A DNA stretch of 64,000 nt from Granulicatella elegans ATCC 700633 (GTDB lineage Bacteria; Bacillota; Bacilli; Lactobacillales; Aerococcaceae). The DNA lies in the NCBI RefSeq assembly GCF_000162475.2, contig NZ_KI391971.1, positions 201,986 through 265,985 of the forward strand, given 5' to 3'. Shown in pieces: positions 47,018-57,675 of this stretch. Numbering within the stretch: position 1 is the stretch's first letter; each line of letters opens with the position of its first letter. The position numbers and the translations under genes were made by a program. Under the pieces are notes generated by a model. It saw nothing but the letters and a program-made list of their open reading frames with translations. It searched no databases and had not been told where the DNA came from.

Positions 47018-49279
47018 ATGCAAACATTAAAACAATATGTAGAAAGTAATTATCATAAATCATTAGGAGAATGTTCAAAAGAAGAAGTATATGTAGCGTT
47101 ATTACATTATACAAAAGAAAAAAGTGCAGCATTACCATTGAATGAAGGAAAGAAAAAAGTATATTACATTTCTGCAGAATTTTTAATTGGTAAATTGTTG
47201 TCAAATAATTTAATCAACTTAGGAATTTATGATGAAGTTAAGGAAGAATTAGAAGCTGAAGGTCATACTTTAGCAGAAATCGAAGAAATTGAATTAGAAC
47301 CATCATTAGGAAACGGCGGATTAGGACGTTTAGCCGCATGTTTCTTAGATTCTATCGCAACTCTTGGTTTAGCAGGAGATGGAGTTGGATTAAATTATCA
47401 CTTTGGATTATTTGAACAAAAATTCAAAGATAATCAACAAAATGCAGTGCCAAATAACTGGTTAACTCCAGATAGTTGGTTAGTTCCAACTTCTGTTTCA
47501 TACGAAGTGCCATTTGCAAACTTTACATTGAAATCAAAAATGTTCAATATTGATGTTTTAGGGTATGAACAATCTCATAAAAATCAATTACATTTATTCG
47601 ATGTAGATACAATTGATGAATCATTAGTACATGATGATTCAATCGCATTTGATAAAACAAAAATTGCTGAAAACTTAACATTATTCTTATATCCAGATGA
47701 CAGTGATGAGCAAGGTGAATTACTACGTATTTACCAACAATACTTCATGGTAAGTAATGGAGCTCAATTATTATTAGATGAAGCAGTTGCTAAAGGAAGT
47801 AACTTACATGACTTAGCAGAATATGCAACAGTTCAAATTAATGATACTCACCCATCAATGGTAATCCCAGAATTAATTCGTTTATTAGGCGAACGTGGAA
47901 TTGAATTTGATGAAGCAGTTGAAATTGTTCGCTCAATGACAGCTTATACAAACCACACAATTTTAGCAGAAGCATTAGAAAAATGGCCTTTACATTACTT
48001 AGAACAAGTAGTACCTCATTTAGTGCCAATTATTAAAGAATTAGATGCTCGTGTAAGAGCTCAATTTGATGATGCAAGTGTAGCCATTATTGACGAACAT
48101 AACCGTGTTCACATGGCGAATATGGATATCCACTATGGATATAGCGTAAATGGTGTAGCAGCATTGCATACAGAAATTTTAAAACAAAGCGAATTGAAGA
48201 ATTTCTATGAAATTTATCCAGAGAAATTCAATAACAAAACAAATGGTATTACTTTCCGTCGTTGGTTATTACACGCTAACCCAGAATTAGCAAAATTATT
48301 AGATCGTACAATTGGAAAAGAATATCGTCATGATGCAACTAAATTAGAAGCTCTAAAAGCTCATACACATGATTTAGAATTCCAAGAAGCATTAAAAGGT
48401 ATTAAACGTAACAATAAATTACGTTTGAAACACTTCTTACAAGAACACCAAGGTGTAACAGTAAAAGAAGATTCAATTTTTGATGTTCAAATTAAACGTA
48501 TGCATGAATATAAGCGTCAACAAATGAATGCATTATATGTAATTTACAAATACTTAGACATTAAAAATGGAAACATTCCTGCAAAACCAATCACAATTAT
48601 TTTTGGAGGGAAAGCTGCTCCTGCCTATGTAATTGCGCAAGATATTATTCATTTAATTTTATGCTTATCTGAATTAATTGCCAATGACCCAGAAGTAAGT
48701 CCACACTTACAAGTTGTGATGGTAGAAAACTACAATGTTACTGCAGCAACTCATTTAATTCCTGCAGCAGATATTTCAGAGCAAATTTCATTAGCTTCAA
48801 AAGAAGCAAGTGGAACAGGAAATATGAAATTCATGTTAAACGGTGCGTTAACATTAGGAACATTAGACGGAGCGAATGTGGAAATCCACGAATTAGTTGG
48901 CGATGAAAACATTTATGTCTTTGGTGAAGATAGCGACACTGTTATTAAACATTATGAAAATAGTGATTATCATTCACATTCATACTATGAAAGAGAAGCG
49001 ATTCGTCCATTAGTAGACTTTATCGTAAGTGATGCTTTAGTATCATTAGGAAATAGAGAACGTCTAGAAAGATTATTCAATGAATTAATCAATAAAGACT
49101 GGTTCATGACTTTATTAGACTTAGAAGACTATATCCAAACAAAAGAACGTATGTTAGTAGACTATCATGATCGTGAAAACTGGATTGCAAAAGTAATTAC
49201 AAATATTGCAATGGCTGGTTTCTTCTCAAGCGACCGTACAATCGAAGACTACAACCGTGATATTTGGAAATTAAACTAA
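47018..49279 (+). CDS. malP: Maltodextrin/glycogen phosphorylase
   Basis: 753 residues of GT35, containing [17 protein letters not shown] and the pyridoxal phosphate lysine in [15 protein letters not shown]. It cleaves alpha-1,4 chains with phosphate to give glucose-1-phosphate. Twenty-six bases after malQ with AGAAGGAG. In this locus it acts on chains imported by MalXCD and rearranged by MalQ. Confidence 0.96.
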   Translation: MQTLKQYVESNYHKSLGECSKEEVYVALLHYTKEKSAALPLNEGKKKVYYISAEFLIGKLLSNNLINLGIYDEVKEELEAEGHTLAEIEEIELEPSLGNGGLGRLAACFLDSIATLGLAGDGVGLNYHFGLFEQKFKDNQQNAVPNNWLTPDSWLVPTSVSYEVPFANFTLKSKMFNIDVLGYEQSHKNQLHLFDVDTIDESLVHDDSIAFDKTKIAENLTLFLYPDDSDEQGELLRIYQQYFMVSNGAQLLLDEAVAKGSNLHDLAEYATVQINDTHPSMVIPELIRLLGERGIEFDEAVEIVRSMTAYTNHTILAEALEKWPLHYLEQVVPHLVPIIKELDARVRAQFDDASVAIIDEHNRVHMANMDIHYGYSVNGVAALHTEILKQSELKNFYEIYPEKFNNKTNGITFRRWLLHANPELAKLLDRTIGKEYRHDATKLEALKAHTHDLEFQEALKGIKRNNKLRLKHFLQEHQGVTVKEDSIFDVQIKRMHEYKRQQMNALYVIYKYLDIKNGNIPAKPITIIFGGKAAPAYVIAQDIIHLILCLSELIANDPEVSPHLQVVMVENYNVTAATHLIPAADISEQISLASKEASGTGNMKFMLNGALTLGTLDGANVEIHELVGDENIYVFGEDSDTVIKHYENSDYHSHSYYEREAIRPLVDFIVSDALVSLGNRERLERLFNELINKDWFMTLLDLEDYIQTKERMLVDYHDRENWIAKVITNIAMAGFFSSDRTIEDYNRDIWKLN

Positions 49280-49293
49280 TAGAACGAAAAAAT

Positions 49294-49337
49294 GAAGGAG
49301 TAAGAGATAACGAGAGTTGTTTCTTGCTTCTTTTTTG
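49294..49337 (+). terminator. Probable terminator after malP
   Basis: A long imperfect hairpin between GAAGGAGTAAGAGA and TTTCTTGCTTC, then TTTTTT. Confidence 0.55.
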
Positions 49338-49376
49338 AGTTACAATAAAACAAATTGAAATTGAAAGGAAGATCTG

Positions 49377-50096
49377 ATGAAAATTATTATGTCACCCGCA
49401 AAAGAAATGGCAACAGATGCACCTGTGCAAAAAGATTGGGTGTTAAAGGAAGATAGTCAAAAAATTGTATCTTTATTATCGAATTATAGTAAGGAAGAAC
49501 TGAAGAAATTATTGAAAGTTAGTGATGCTTTATTAGAAGAAAATTGGGATAAAATTCAAAGATTTCAAGAAAGCGTTACTTATCATGCAATGGATTTATA
49601 TCAAGGATTAGCATTCCGTAGTTTTAAGCAAGTGGCTGATTGGAAAGAATATAAGGCTTATGCAGTGCAACATCTTAGAATTCTTTCAGCATTATATGGA
49701 GCAATCGGTCCAGATGAATGTGTGAAGCCGTATCGCTTAGATTTAACGATGAATTTAAAAGTCGAAGGAGAAACTCTGAAAAAATATTGGAAAGAACGAA
49801 TTGTAAGTTCTTTTGAAAAAGGGGAATGTATCGTCAATCTAGCAAGTAGTGAGTTTTCTGCGTTGTTTAATAAAAAACAATATGATTGGCTAGATGTTGA
49901 CTTTTATGAGAAAAAAGAAGGGGCATTAAAACAACATTCTACTATTTCAAAAAAAGCTAGAGGAAAAATGGCAGCTTGGATAGTACTTCATCAAATTCAA
50001 GATAAAGCTGAGTTACGAAATTTTGATGTAGATGGATATACATTTGATGAATCAATTTCAAAAGAAAATCACTATTGTTTTGTAAAAGAGGTTTAA
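49377..50096 (+). CDS. yaaA: YaaA-family peroxide stress protein
   Basis: 239 residues of DUF328/UPF0246: MKIIMSPAKEM start, QGLAFRSF, LRILSALYGAIGPDE and the late NLASSEFSALF. E. coli YaaA lowers free iron and limits oxidative DNA damage; the same role is expected but not shown here. Confidence 0.94.
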   Translation: MKIIMSPAKEMATDAPVQKDWVLKEDSQKIVSLLSNYSKEELKKLLKVSDALLEENWDKIQRFQESVTYHAMDLYQGLAFRSFKQVADWKEYKAYAVQHLRILSALYGAIGPDECVKPYRLDLTMNLKVEGETLKKYWKERIVSSFEKGECIVNLASSEFSALFNKKQYDWLDVDFYEKKEGALKQHSTISKKARGKMAAWIVLHQIQDKAELRNFDVDGYTFDESISKENHYCFVKEV

Positions 50097-50171
50097 TATA
50101 GAGTATAAATTCTATTCGAAAAATAGTTTAGAATATACGCAAAAACTATAAAAAGAAATAGTTTAGCCCCA

Positions 50172-50200
50172 TTGACGAACTTGAATAATTATGGTACTAT
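50172..50200 (+). promoter_or_regulatory. Promoter of the str operon
   Basis: TTGACG (50172-50177), 17 bases, TGG-TACTAT ending at 50200. Confidence 0.82.
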
Positions 50201-50206
50201 GTCAAA

Positions 50207-50369
50207 GGTGCTTTTATACCTGATTCCTGATTAGAAATCATATCAGTCGTGCTGACTGGTAAAAAGGCCACTGAGAGAGACATTTATGTGTCTTTTAATT
50301 TTTACAAAAAAATGGACCACCAGGATGTGTGGACCAAGAAGAACCCGATAGGGAAGGAGGAAGAGCTAA
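50207..50369 (+). promoter_or_regulatory. Leader of rpsL-rpsG-fusA
   Basis: About 160 nt of 5' leader. It can form a CAGTC/GACTG hairpin near 50247-50262, an AGACA/TGTCT hairpin (around 50277-50294) followed by a T-rich stretch that looks like a weak terminator, and a later stem in which GGACCA appears twice. This suggests attenuation or autoregulation by a ribosomal protein, but I know no matching RNA family. Confidence 0.45.
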
Positions 50370-50783
50370 ATGCCAACAATTAACCAATTAGTCCGTAAAC
50401 CTCGTAAATCAGCAGTTGAGAAATCAGCTTCTCCAGCGTTAGGTAAAGGATATAACAGCTTTAAAAAATCACAAACGAATACAAACTCTCCACAAAAACG
50501 TGGTGTATGTACTCGTGTAGGTACAATGACACCTAAAAAACCTAACTCAGCGTTACGTAAATATGCCCGTGTACGTTTATCAAACTTAATCGAAGTAACT
50601 GCGTACATTCCAGGTATTGGTCACAACTTACAAGAACACAGCGTAGTATTAATCCGTGGTGGACGTGTAAAAGACTTACCAGGGGTACGTTACCACATCA
50701 TCCGTGGTGCTTTAGACACTGCTGGAGTTAACAACCGTATGCAAGGTCGTTCTAAATACGGTACAAAACGTCCTAAAAAATAA
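50370..50783 (+). CDS. rpsL: 30S ribosomal protein S12
   Basis: 137 residues, full S12 with [11 protein letters not shown], the region where streptomycin-resistance changes occur; the lysine is the sensitive type. Binds at the decoding centre. AAGGAGGAAGAG precedes the ATG. Confidence 0.99.
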   Translation: MPTINQLVRKPRKSAVEKSASPALGKGYNSFKKSQTNTNSPQKRGVCTRVGTMTPKKPNSALRKYARVRLSNLIEVTAYIPGIGHNLQEHSVVLIRGGRVKDLPGVRYHIIRGALDTAGVNNRMQGRSKYGTKRPKK

Positions 50784-50845
50784 TTTAGGTTAACAAAATA
50801 ATAAACAATAAACAATAACTCAAAATGATGAAAGGAGGATTATAA

Positions 50846-51316
50846 ATGCCTCGTAAAGGTCCTGTCGCAAAACGTGATGTTTTGCCTGATCCAATTTATA
50901 ATTCAAAATTAGTTACTCGTTTAATCAACCGTTTAATGGTAGATGGTAAACGTGGTAAAGCAGCAACAATTTTATACAATGCATTTGACATCGTTAAAGA
51001 ACAAACTGGAAATGATCCAATGGAAGTGTTCGATCAAGCTATGAAGAACATTATGCCAGTATTAGAAGTTAAAGCTCGCCGTGTTGGTGGTTCTAACTAT
51101 CAAGTACCAGTTGAAGTTCGTTCAGACCGTCGTACTACATTAGGTTTACGTTGGTTAGTAAACTACTCACGCTTACGTGGTGAAGACACTATGGAAGTTC
51201 GTTTAGCTCGTGAAATCATGGACGCAGCGAACAACTCAGGTGCTTCTGTTAAAAAACGTGAAGATACTCATAAAATGGCAGAAGCAAACAAAGCGTTTGC
51301 TCACTATCGTTGGTAA
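50846..51316 (+). CDS. rpsG: 30S ribosomal protein S7
   Basis: 156 residues with the S7 hallmarks ([21 protein letters not shown] and [15 protein letters not shown]). It nucleates assembly of the 30S head and often autoregulates the str operon. Confidence 0.99.
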   Translation: MPRKGPVAKRDVLPDPIYNSKLVTRLINRLMVDGKRGKAATILYNAFDIVKEQTGNDPMEVFDQAMKNIMPVLEVKARRVGGSNYQVPVEVRSDRRTTLGLRWLVNYSRLRGEDTMEVRLAREIMDAANNSGASVKKREDTHKMAEANKAFAHYRW

Positions 51317-51321
51317 GATTC

Positions 51322-51343
51322 AAAAAGCCTTCGGGCTTTTTAA
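51322..51343 (+). terminator. Hairpin between rpsG and fusA
   Basis: AAAAAGCC-TTCG-GGCTTTTT, a UUCG-capped stem with a short T run. Probably a partial terminator or processing site. Confidence 0.65.
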
Positions 51344-51387
51344 TCTATGCATAAATTAATCATAAAATAAAGAGGTGTAGAACGAAG

Positions 51388-53475
51388 ATGGCAAAGAGAG
51401 AATTTACTCTTGAAAACACGCGTAATATCGGTATCATGGCTCACATTGACGCAGGTAAAACTACAACAACTGAGCGTGTACTTTATTACACTGGTAAAAT
51501 CCATAAAATTGGTGAAACTCACGAAGGTGCTTCACAAATGGACTGGATGGAACAAGAACAAGAACGTGGTATCACTATCACATCTGCTGCTACAACAGCA
51601 CAATGGAAAGGTCACCGTATTAACATCATCGACACACCAGGGCACGTGGACTTCACAGTTGAAGTAGAACGTTCTCTACGTGTATTAGATGGAGCTGTTG
51701 CGGTACTTGATGCACAGTCTGGGGTTGAACCTCAAACAGAAACTGTATGGCGTCAAGCTACAACATATGGTGTTCCTCGTATCGTATTTGCTAACAAAAT
51801 GGACAAAATTGGTGCAGACTTCTTATATTCTGTACGTACAATTCATGAACGTTTACAAGCAAATGCTCACCCAATTCAATTACCAATCGGTGCTGAAGAT
51901 GAATTTTCAGGTATCATCGATTTAATTAAAATGAAAGCTGAAATCTATACAAATGACTTAGGTACAGATATCCAAGAAACAGATATCCCTGAAGATTTAC
52001 AAGATTTAGCAGAAGAATGGCGTGAAAAATTAGTGGAAGCAGTAGCTGAAACTGATGAAGAATTAATGGAACGCTATTTAGAAGGCGATGAAATTTCACA
52101 AGAAGAATTAAAAGCAGCTATCCGTAAAGCTACATGTGCTGCTGAATTCTATCCAGTATTATGTGGATCAGCTTTCAAAAACAAAGGTGTACAATTAATG
52201 TTAGATGCAGTAGTTGACTACTTACCATCACCATTAGACGTACCAGCAATTAAAGGGATTGACCCTAACACTGATGCAGAAGTAGAACGTCATTCTTCAG
52301 ACGAAGAACCATTCTCAGCATTAGCATTTAAAGTTATGACTGACCCATTCGTAGGTCGTTTAACATTCTTCCGTGTGTACTCTGGTACTTTACAATCAGG
52401 TTCATACGTTAAAAACTCAACTAAAGGTAAACGTGAACGTGTAGGACGTATCTTACAAATGCACGCTAACTCACGTCAAGAAATTCCTGAAGTATTCTCA
52501 GGAGATATCGCTGCAGCAGTAGGTCTTAAAGATACAACTACTGGGGACACATTATGTGATGAAAAAGCAGAAGTTATCTTAGAGTCTATGGAATTCCCTG
52601 ATCCAGTTATCGAAGTAGCGATTGAACCAAAATCAAAAGCTGACCAAGATAAAATGGGTATTGCATTACAAAAACTTGCTGAAGAAGACCCAACATTCCG
52701 TGCTTACACTAACCAAGAAACTGGTGAAACAGTTATCGCTGGTATGGGTGAGTTACACTTAGATATTATCGTAGACCGTATGCGTCGTGAATTCAAAGTT
52801 GAAGCTAACGTAGGTGCTCCTCAAGTATCTTACCGTGAAACATTCCGTGCTTCTACTCAAGCAGAAGGTAAATTCGTTCGTCAATCAGGTGGTAAAGGTC
52901 AATACGGTCACGTATGGATTGAATTTGCTCCTAACGAAGAAGGTGCTGGATTCGAATTCGAAAATGCTATCGTCGGTGGGGTAGTTCCTCGTGAATACAT
53001 CCCAGCTGTAGAAGCAGGATTGAAAGATGCTATGGAAAACGGGGTATTAGCTGGTTATCCATTAGTTGACATCAAAGCTAAATTATATGATGGAAGCTAC
53101 CATGATGTCGATTCATCAGAAACTGCCTTCAAAGTTGCTGCTTCAATGGCATTGAAAGCTGCTGCTAAGAAAGCACAACCATCTATCTTAGAACCAATGA
53201 TGGCTGTAGAAATTACAGTTCCAGAAGAATACTTCGGAGATGTAATGGGTCACGTTAACGCTCGTCGTGGACGCGTTGAAGGTTCTGAAGTTCGTGGTAA
53301 CGCACAAATCGTTAAAGGTATGATTCCTTTATCAGAAATGTTCGGTTACGCAACTACATTACGTTCTGCAACACAAGGTCGTGGTACATTCTCAATGACA
53401 TTCGACCACTACGAAGATGTTCCTAAGAGCATTGCAGAAGAAATCATTAAGAAAAATGGCGGAAATGGCGAATAA
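51388..53475 (+). CDS. fusA: Translation elongation factor G
   Basis: 695 residues with the G1 motif [26 protein letters not shown] and domains II-V. Catalyses ribosomal translocation with GTP. RBS AGAGGTG. Confidence 0.99.
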   Translation: MAKREFTLENTRNIGIMAHIDAGKTTTTERVLYYTGKIHKIGETHEGASQMDWMEQEQERGITITSAATTAQWKGHRINIIDTPGHVDFTVEVERSLRVLDGAVAVLDAQSGVEPQTETVWRQATTYGVPRIVFANKMDKIGADFLYSVRTIHERLQANAHPIQLPIGAEDEFSGIIDLIKMKAEIYTNDLGTDIQETDIPEDLQDLAEEWREKLVEAVAETDEELMERYLEGDEISQEELKAAIRKATCAAEFYPVLCGSAFKNKGVQLMLDAVVDYLPSPLDVPAIKGIDPNTDAEVERHSSDEEPFSALAFKVMTDPFVGRLTFFRVYSGTLQSGSYVKNSTKGKRERVGRILQMHANSRQEIPEVFSGDIAAAVGLKDTTTGDTLCDEKAEVILESMEFPDPVIEVAIEPKSKADQDKMGIALQKLAEEDPTFRAYTNQETGETVIAGMGELHLDIIVDRMRREFKVEANVGAPQVSYRETFRASTQAEGKFVRQSGGKGQYGHVWIEFAPNEEGAGFEFENAIVGGVVPREYIPAVEAGLKDAMENGVLAGYPLVDIKAKLYDGSYHDVDSSETAFKVAASMALKAAAKKAQPSILEPMMAVEITVPEEYFGDVMGHVNARRGRVEGSEVRGNAQIVKGMIPLSEMFGYATTLRSATQGRGTFSMTFDHYEDVPKSIAEEIIKKNGGNGE

Positions 53476-53517
53476 TAAATTGCTAAAAACGCAACTTCAT
53501 CAAAGAATCTAGGTCGA

Positions 53518-53549
53518 CTGGTTACCTAGTGTAACCAGTTGATTTTTAT
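53518..53549 (+). terminator. Hairpin after fusA
   Basis: ACTGGTTAC pairs with GTAACCAGT, followed by TTGATTTTT. It overlaps the tuf promoter -35. Confidence 0.65.
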
Positions 53550-53568
53550 AGGTATTCTTTGGTATAAT
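53539..53568 (+). promoter_or_regulatory. tuf promoter
   Basis: TTGATT (53539-53544), 18 bases, TGG-TATAAT ending 53568. It allows EF-Tu to be made above the rest of the operon. Confidence 0.8.
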
Positions 53569-53635
53569 TCAAATCGGTAGATACTGTTATAGAATCTAAC
53601 AAAAATACTCAAACATTTAGGAGGAATTATTTAAA

Positions 53636-54823
53636 ATGGCAAAAGAAAAATTTGACCGCTCAAAACCACACGTTAACATTGGTACAATCGGCCACGTTGA
53701 CCACGGTAAAACAACTTTAACTGCAGCTATCACAACTGTTTTAGCTAAGAAAGGTTTCGCACAAGCTCAAGATTACGGTTCAATCGATAAAGCTCCAGAA
53801 GAACGCGAACGTGGTATCACTATCAACACTGCTCACGTTGAGTATGAAACAGACACTCGTCACTATGCTCACGTTGACTGCCCAGGACACGCGGACTACG
53901 TTAAAAACATGATCACTGGTGCTGCTCAAATGGACGGTGCTATCTTAGTAGTATCTGCAGCTGACGGTCCAATGCCTCAAACACGTGAACACATCTTATT
54001 ATCACGTCAAGTAGGTGTTCCTTACATCGTTGTATTCTTAAACAAAGTTGACATGGTTGACGATGAAGAATTATTAGAATTAGTAGAAATGGAAGTTCGT
54101 GACTTATTATCAGAATACGATTTCCCAGGCGATGACACTCCAGTTGTTGCAGGTTCTGCTTTACGCGCTTTAGAAGGCGATGCATCTTACGAAGAAAAAA
54201 TCTTAGAATTAATGGCTGCTGTTGACGAATATATCCCAACTCCAGAACGTGACACTGACAAACCATTCATGATGCCAGTCGAAGACGTATTCTCAATCAC
54301 TGGTCGTGGTACTGTAGCTACAGGACGTGTTGAACGTGGACAAGTTCGTGTTGGTGACGAAGTAGAAATCGTTGGTATTTCTGAAGAAACTTCTAAAACA
54401 ACTGTTACAGGTGTTGAAATGTTCCGTAAATTGTTAGACTACGCTGAAGCTGGGGATAACATTGGTACATTATTACGTGGTGTTACACGTGACAACATCG
54501 AACGTGGACAAGTTCTTTCTAAACCAGGAACAATCACTCCACATACAAAATTCAAAGCTGAGGTTTACGTATTAACTAAAGAAGAAGGCGGACGTCACAC
54601 TCCATTCTTCTCTAACTACCGTCCTCAATTCTACTTCCGTACAACAGACATCACTGGTGTTTGTGTGTTACCAGAAGGTACTGAAATGGTAATGCCTGGT
54701 GACAACGTAACTATGGAAGTTGAATTAATTCACCCAGTTGCGATCGAAGATGGTACTAAGTTCTCTATCCGTGAAGGTGGACGTACTGTAGGTGCTGGAA
54801 TCGTAGCTTCTATCGAAAAATAA
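53636..54823 (+). CDS. tuf: Translation elongation factor Tu
   Basis: 395 residues with [23 protein letters not shown] and the usual domains II and III. Delivers aminoacyl-tRNA to the ribosome. RBS AGGAGG. No unusual residues are seen in the kirromycin region. Confidence 0.99.
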   Translation: MAKEKFDRSKPHVNIGTIGHVDHGKTTLTAAITTVLAKKGFAQAQDYGSIDKAPEERERGITINTAHVEYETDTRHYAHVDCPGHADYVKNMITGAAQMDGAILVVSAADGPMPQTREHILLSRQVGVPYIVVFLNKVDMVDDEELLELVEMEVRDLLSEYDFPGDDTPVVAGSALRALEGDASYEEKILELMAAVDEYIPTPERDTDKPFMMPVEDVFSITGRGTVATGRVERGQVRVGDEVEIVGISEETSKTTVTGVEMFRKLLDYAEAGDNIGTLLRGVTRDNIERGQVLSKPGTITPHTKFKAEVYVLTKEEGGRHTPFFSNYRPQFYFRTTDITGVCVLPEGTEMVMPGDNVTMEVELIHPVAIEDGTKFSIREGGRTVGAGIVASIEK

Positions 54824-54847
54824 TTTTTATTAAATTGATTTTCAATC

Positions 54848-54875
54848 CTCCCTTTATGGGAGGATTTTTTTATAT
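54848..54875 (+). terminator. Terminator of the str operon
   Basis: AATCCTCCC / GGGAGGATT with TTTAT loop and seven T's. Confidence 0.93.
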
Positions 54876-54992
54876 AAAAATTCTAATTGAAAACTGTTCT
54901 CATTCTAGATTACTGGTTTTTGGTGGCGATATTTTGAATTTTATGCTACTCTATATCAGTATATTTTAATGAAAGAATAGGAGGCGTTTGGA

Positions 54993-55913
54993 ATGATAGA
55001 GCTGATTGCAACAGTTGAATCAATCCAACAAGCGCAAGCACTACTTGAAGCAGGAGTAGATGTATTGTGCTTTGGTGAAGACTTATTTGGTTTAAGATTA
55101 CCAATGTCGTTTTCACGAGATGAACAAAAAGAATTAACAGAATTGGCACATCGCTATGGTAAAAAAGTAAATGTAGCGGTGAATGCGATTTTTCATAATG
55201 AAGGAATTGCGAAAGTTCCGGAATATTTACAATTTTTAAAATCTATTAATGTAGATATGATTACAGTAGGAGATCCTGGTGTTGTACAAATTATGAAGAA
55301 CCCAGAATATTCAATTCCTTATTATTACGATGCGGCTGTATTAGTCACAAGTAGTCGTCAAGTTAATTTTTGGGCTAAACGTGGAGCAATAGGTGCAGTG
55401 ATTGCTAGAGAAATTCCAAGAGCAGAAATGGAAATTTTAGCAAGCCAAGTGGAAGTTCCAATTGAAGTGTTAGTTTATGGTGCAACATGTATCCATCATT
55501 CTAAACGTCCATTATTACAAAATTACTTTAACTATATTGAGAAAGAAGAAAGTGTTGAGAAAAAACGTGGATTGTTTGTGAGTGAGCCTGCAGATGAGGA
55601 TTCTCATTATTCAATCTATCAAGATATTAATGGGACACATATTTTCGCGAATAATGATGTTTCTCTTGCACCTTATTTATTAGAATTAAGTCAAATGGGT
55701 GTTCCTCAATGGAAATTTGATGGAGTTTTAACTCCTGGCGATAACTTTGTTAAAGTGGTTCAATTATTTGATAATGCTCGTAAAGAAATTGAAGCAGGTA
55801 CTTGGACAGTTGAAAAGAGTGCTAGCTTAGAATTACAAGTAAGAGAACTTCATCCAGAACAACGTGGTTTAGACGCAGGATTTTATATATTAAATCCAGA
55901 AGATGTGAAATAG
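54993..55913 (+). CDS. U32-family protein, TrhP1-like (YrrN)
   Basis: 306 residues of the peptidase U32 family, including YGATCIHHSKRPLLQNYF. In B. subtilis the pair YrrN/YrrO (TrhP1/TrhP2) is needed for hydroxylation of the tRNA wobble uridine; here the second member follows 10 bases later, so the same role is likely. Older annotations call it a collagenase. RBS AGGAGGCG. Confidence 0.9.
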   Translation: MIELIATVESIQQAQALLEAGVDVLCFGEDLFGLRLPMSFSRDEQKELTELAHRYGKKVNVAVNAIFHNEGIAKVPEYLQFLKSINVDMITVGDPGVVQIMKNPEYSIPYYYDAAVLVTSSRQVNFWAKRGAIGAVIAREIPRAEMEILASQVEVPIEVLVYGATCIHHSKRPLLQNYFNYIEKEESVEKKRGLFVSEPADEDSHYSIYQDINGTHIFANNDVSLAPYLLELSQMGVPQWKFDGVLTPGDNFVKVVQLFDNARKEIEAGTWTVEKSASLELQVRELHPEQRGLDAGFYILNPEDVK

Positions 55914-55923
55914 GAGGAGACCA

Positions 55924-57165
55924 ATGGGAAGAAAAATTTTGAAAAAACCAGAAGTTCTTGCTCCAGCAGGAACACTTGAAAAATTAAAAACAGCGATTTT
56001 ATATGGTGCAGATGCAGTTTTCTTAGGAGGAGAAGCATACGGACTAAGAAGTCGTGCAGGGAATTTTGATTTCGAAGAAATGAAAGAGGCAGTAGAATTT
56101 GCACATAGCCATAATGCTAAAGTATATATTGCAGCGAACATGGTTACTCACGAAGGAGACGAAAAAGGTGCGGGAGAATTTTTCCGTACAGTTCGCGACC
56201 TTGGAATTGACGCTGCGATTATCAGTGATATGGCTTTAATGGACATTTGTGCTTCAGAAGCTCTAGGATTACCAATTCACCTTTCTACACAAGCTTCTGC
56301 TGCAAACTGGGAAACGTTAAACTTCTGGAAAGATGAAGGATTAGAACGTGTTGTATTAGCACGTGAAGTTTCTATGGCAGAAATTCAAGAAATGCAAGAA
56401 AAAGTGGATGTTGAAATTGAAGCATTCATTCATGGTGCAATGTGTATTTCTTATTCAGGTCGTTGTGTATTATCTAATCACATGGTGCGTCGTGATGCGA
56501 ACCGTGGAGGATGTGCGCAATCTTGTCGTTGGAAATATGGTTTGTTTGATATGCCATTTGCGAATGAAAAAAATATGGTTGGTGCTGGTGAAGAAGGTAT
56601 CGAAGAAAAATTCTCTATGAGTGCGGTTGACTTATCAATGATTCATAACTTACCAGATTTAATTGAAGCTGGAGTAGATAGCTTGAAAATTGAAGGACGT
56701 ATGAAGTCTATTCACTATGTTTCAACAGTGGCAAATGTATACCGTGCTGCAGTAGATAGTTATTGTGAAGATCCAGATAATTATGTATGTAAACAAGAAT
56801 GGGTAGATGAATTATGGAAAGCAGCTCAACGTGAGTTAGCAACAGGATTCTATTATCAAATTCCTACAGAAGAAGAACAATTATTTGGTGCACGTCGCCA
56901 AATTCCGCAATATGCATTCGTTGGTCAAGTGTTAGCATATGACCCAGAAACTCAAATTGCAACGATTCAACAAAGAAACAACTTCAAAGTAGGAGATCAT
57001 ATTGAGTTTTATGGACCAGGCATGCGTCATCATGAAGAAGTGTTAACAACTTTATGGGATGAAAATGGTGAAGAAATCGAAGCAGCTCCTCATGCGATGA
57101 TGATTTGCAAGATGAAAGTCACTGAAACAGTGAAACCATTAGACATGATTCGAAAAAGAAGGTAA
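55924..57165 (+). CDS. U32-family protein, TrhP2-like (YrrO)
   Basis: 413 residues with the U32 signature (EAFIHGAMCISYSGRCVLSNHM) and the cysteine cluster GGCAQSCRW typical of this family. A C-terminal U32 beta domain follows (YAFVGQVLAYDPETQIATIQ). It probably forms a complex with the preceding gene product for tRNA ho5U formation. Ends at the PhnA-type gene's leader. Confidence 0.92.
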   Translation: MGRKILKKPEVLAPAGTLEKLKTAILYGADAVFLGGEAYGLRSRAGNFDFEEMKEAVEFAHSHNAKVYIAANMVTHEGDEKGAGEFFRTVRDLGIDAAIISDMALMDICASEALGLPIHLSTQASAANWETLNFWKDEGLERVVLAREVSMAEIQEMQEKVDVEIEAFIHGAMCISYSGRCVLSNHMVRRDANRGGCAQSCRWKYGLFDMPFANEKNMVGAGEEGIEEKFSMSAVDLSMIHNLPDLIEAGVDSLKIEGRMKSIHYVSTVANVYRAAVDSYCEDPDNYVCKQEWVDELWKAAQRELATGFYYQIPTEEEQLFGARRQIPQYAFVGQVLAYDPETQIATIQQRNNFKVGDHIEFYGPGMRHHEEVLTTLWDENGEEIEAAPHAMMICKMKVTETVKPLDMIRKRR

Positions 57166-57201
57166 AATAGATACAAACAAAAAGAGAGAAAGGAGACGAT
57201 T

Positions 57202-57534
57202 ATGTCATTACCAAATTGTCCAAAATGTAATTCAGAATACACGTATGAAGATGGTGTATTATTAGTTTGTCCAGAATGTGCCTATGAATGGGAACCAGGA
57301 CAAGAAGTTGAAGAAGATGGAGTAGTTGCCATTGATGCAAATGGAAATCGTTTAGAAAATGGAGATACTGTAACAGTCATTAAAGACTTAAAAGTTAAAG
57401 GTGCTCCAAAAGATATTAAACAAGGCACACGTGTAAAAAATATTCGTATCGTAGAAGGAGACCACAATATTGATTGTAAAATTGATGGTTTTGGTGCGAT
57501 GAAATTAAAGTCTGAATTTGTAAAAAAAATCTAA
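57202..57534 (+). CDS. PhnA/YjdM-like zinc-ribbon protein
   Basis: 110 residues: an N-terminal zinc ribbon ([13 protein letters not shown] and CPECAYEW) and the C-terminal PhnA domain ([23 protein letters not shown]). Despite the old name it is not shown to work in phosphonate use; its function is open. Confidence 0.93.
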   Translation: MSLPNCPKCNSEYTYEDGVLLVCPECAYEWEPGQEVEEDGVVAIDANGNRLENGDTVTVIKDLKVKGAPKDIKQGTRVKNIRIVEGDHNIDCKIDGFGAMKLKSEFVKKI

Positions 57535-57542
57535 TTCAATAG

Positions 57543-57573
57543 CAAAGCTGAGGAGAAATCCTCAGCTTTTTAT
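57543..57573 (+). terminator. Terminator after PhnA-type gene
   Basis: AAAGCTGAGGA / TCCTCAGCTTT stem with GAAA loop, then T's. Confidence 0.9.
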
Positions 57574-57675
57574 GATTTATTAAAAATCTACAAAATATTT
57601 CAAAAGAGGTTTGACGGGAAAATTTCCAGAGAATATAATGGAGAGGACAACAAATTAAAGGATGGAAAATTTCAC

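Noticed and set aside
50310..50384. 24-codon frame starting ATGGACCACCAG in the rpsL leader
   Set aside because: No ribosome site before it, and it overlaps the rpsL ribosome site and start in another frame; probably chance.
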